Shown in pieces: positions 17,490 through 25,000 of a DNA stretch of 25,000 bases. The notes beneath the pieces were generated by a model. The model was given only the letters and a program-made list of their open reading frames with translations, made no database searches and was not told the DNA's origin. This stretch comes from Botryococcus braunii. Lineage: Eukaryota; Chlorophyta; Trebouxiophyceae. Position 1 is the stretch's first letter. Every line of letters begins with the position of its first letter. The position numbers were made by a program, and so were the translations under genes. The stretch is taken from contig KV908484.1 in NCBI GenBank assembly GCA_002005505.1, positions 240,736 to 265,735 on the forward strand. The letters run 5' to 3'.

Positions 17490-17840
17490 ATCCACACCGG
17501 TCATCAGGAAGCCTATCCATACTGGCTACCAGGAGGCCTATCCATACTGGCTATCAGGAAGCCTATCACTTCCGGGCATCGGGAAGCCTACCCATACTGG
17601 CTATTGGAAAGCCTATCCATACTGGCTATCGGGAAGCCTATCCATACTGGTGATTGGAAAGCCTATCCATACTGGCTATCGGGAAGCCTATCCATACTGG
17701 GTATCGGGAAGCCTATCCAACCTGGCCATCGGGGAGCCCATCCATATATGCATACTGGCTATCGGGAAGCCTATCCAACCTGGCCATCGGGGAGCCTATC
17801 CCTACTGGCGATCGGGAAGCCTACCCAACCTGGCATCTGT
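17490..17840 (-). repeat. 25-bp minisatellite, right arm
   Basis: Mirror of left 7691-8034. The units are in the same order but include one variant unit with AAGCCTATCACTTCCGGGCA (17558-17577), not seen on the left. Confidence 0.93.
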
Positions 17841-18104
17841 GCTAGTTCTGAGCCGATCATTTGCACAATTTATGACCGGTCCCAAAACACATTCCATCCC
17901 ATGTACATTGCAAAAGTGCACATGTCCGGTCACATGGTCCAACAAATGGTATCATGTAACCCGGCCCATGCGCATGACGTGTACGCGCCTTCATGCACAT
18001 GCCAAGGCTGCCAAGCCATAAGCAATTCCTCCACGCTGCCCAGCATGCAAGATTTTATCGGCTTGACAAGCAAATCCTATGGGCATCAATATGCGCCTGG
18101 CAAG

Positions 18105-18206
18105 GTACCTTGGCCTATAAACCTATACAATGTACATGGCCTGTAAGCCTATACAAAGTACAAGGCCTATAAGCGTATACAAAGTACAAGGCCTGTAAGC
18201 CTATAC
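18105..18206 (-). repeat. 26-bp tandem repeat after exon F, right arm
   Basis: Mirror of left 7320-7413, just downstream of the right-copy stop codon. Confidence 0.9.
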
Positions 18207-18222
18207 AAAATGGGCAAAGTAG

Positions 18223-24818
<6,596 letters not shown>

Positions 24819-25000
24819 CTGCACGAACAAGCAGAAAGAAGCAGATTGGGTCGCCAGCAGGGTGCTCGCCAGGCCTGACTTTAGCTCGGAACAAAGCGTG
24901 CAAGTCGTTAAAACTCGTCTGGTCTATTTTTCCCGCTCTTGTGACTGAAGCAAATTCCGTCCGTCCAGCAAGCAAGGGTTTGGGCCGTTGAGACATCGAG

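Overview
This is eukaryotic nuclear DNA. Protein-coding signal is split into short exons with recognisable GT...AG boundaries. Introns and intergenic DNA are full of (CA)n, (GA)n, (TA)n, homopolymer runs and minisatellites. Coding segments are rather GC-rich at third positions. No tRNA, rRNA, CRISPR array or prokaryote-style operon was seen. The species cannot be fixed from the sequence. A large, repeat-rich genome such as that of an alga (a charophyte would fit) is a guess.

The main structure is a large inverted duplication. The left arm (94-9508) reappears in reverse orientation as the right arm (15706-24727), around a unique spacer of about 6.2 kb. The arms are near-identical but not the same. 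They differ by a 789-bp transposon-like insertion, microsatellite lengths, minisatellite copy number, a 78-bp duplication and scattered substitutions. Either this is a real inverted segmental duplication, or two haplotypes were joined head to head during assembly.

Each arm carries one copy of a multi-exon gene for a glycoside hydrolase family 125 protein (metal-independent exo-alpha-1,6-mannosidase family). The left copy reads on + and the right copy on -, so their 3' ends face each other across the spacer. Six exons (called A-F here) were placed in each copy. Most junctions agree in phase and with family motifs: the DPYANSF and YELDSGAYF motifs, EQRHEESSSYRY, MSWSGFRPSDDA, YAYE/VDGLGN, GLGSPHTG and GLMHES. 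The left copy loses homology inside exon A, just after an in-frame stop, and carries a GC rather than GT donor after exon D. The right copy has the full exon A and a GT donor; its N-terminal exons would lie beyond the window.

The spacer holds a weaker, single-copy candidate gene on + (exon-like blocks at 10661-10762, 11371-11604, 12243-12380 and a GC-rich low-complexity stretch at 12950-14307). Its product is not recognised. The spacer also holds two foldback elements (9699-9799 and 14475-14588) and several short tandem repeats. The junctions between arms and spacer lie inside a degenerate satellite family that has expanded on the right side.
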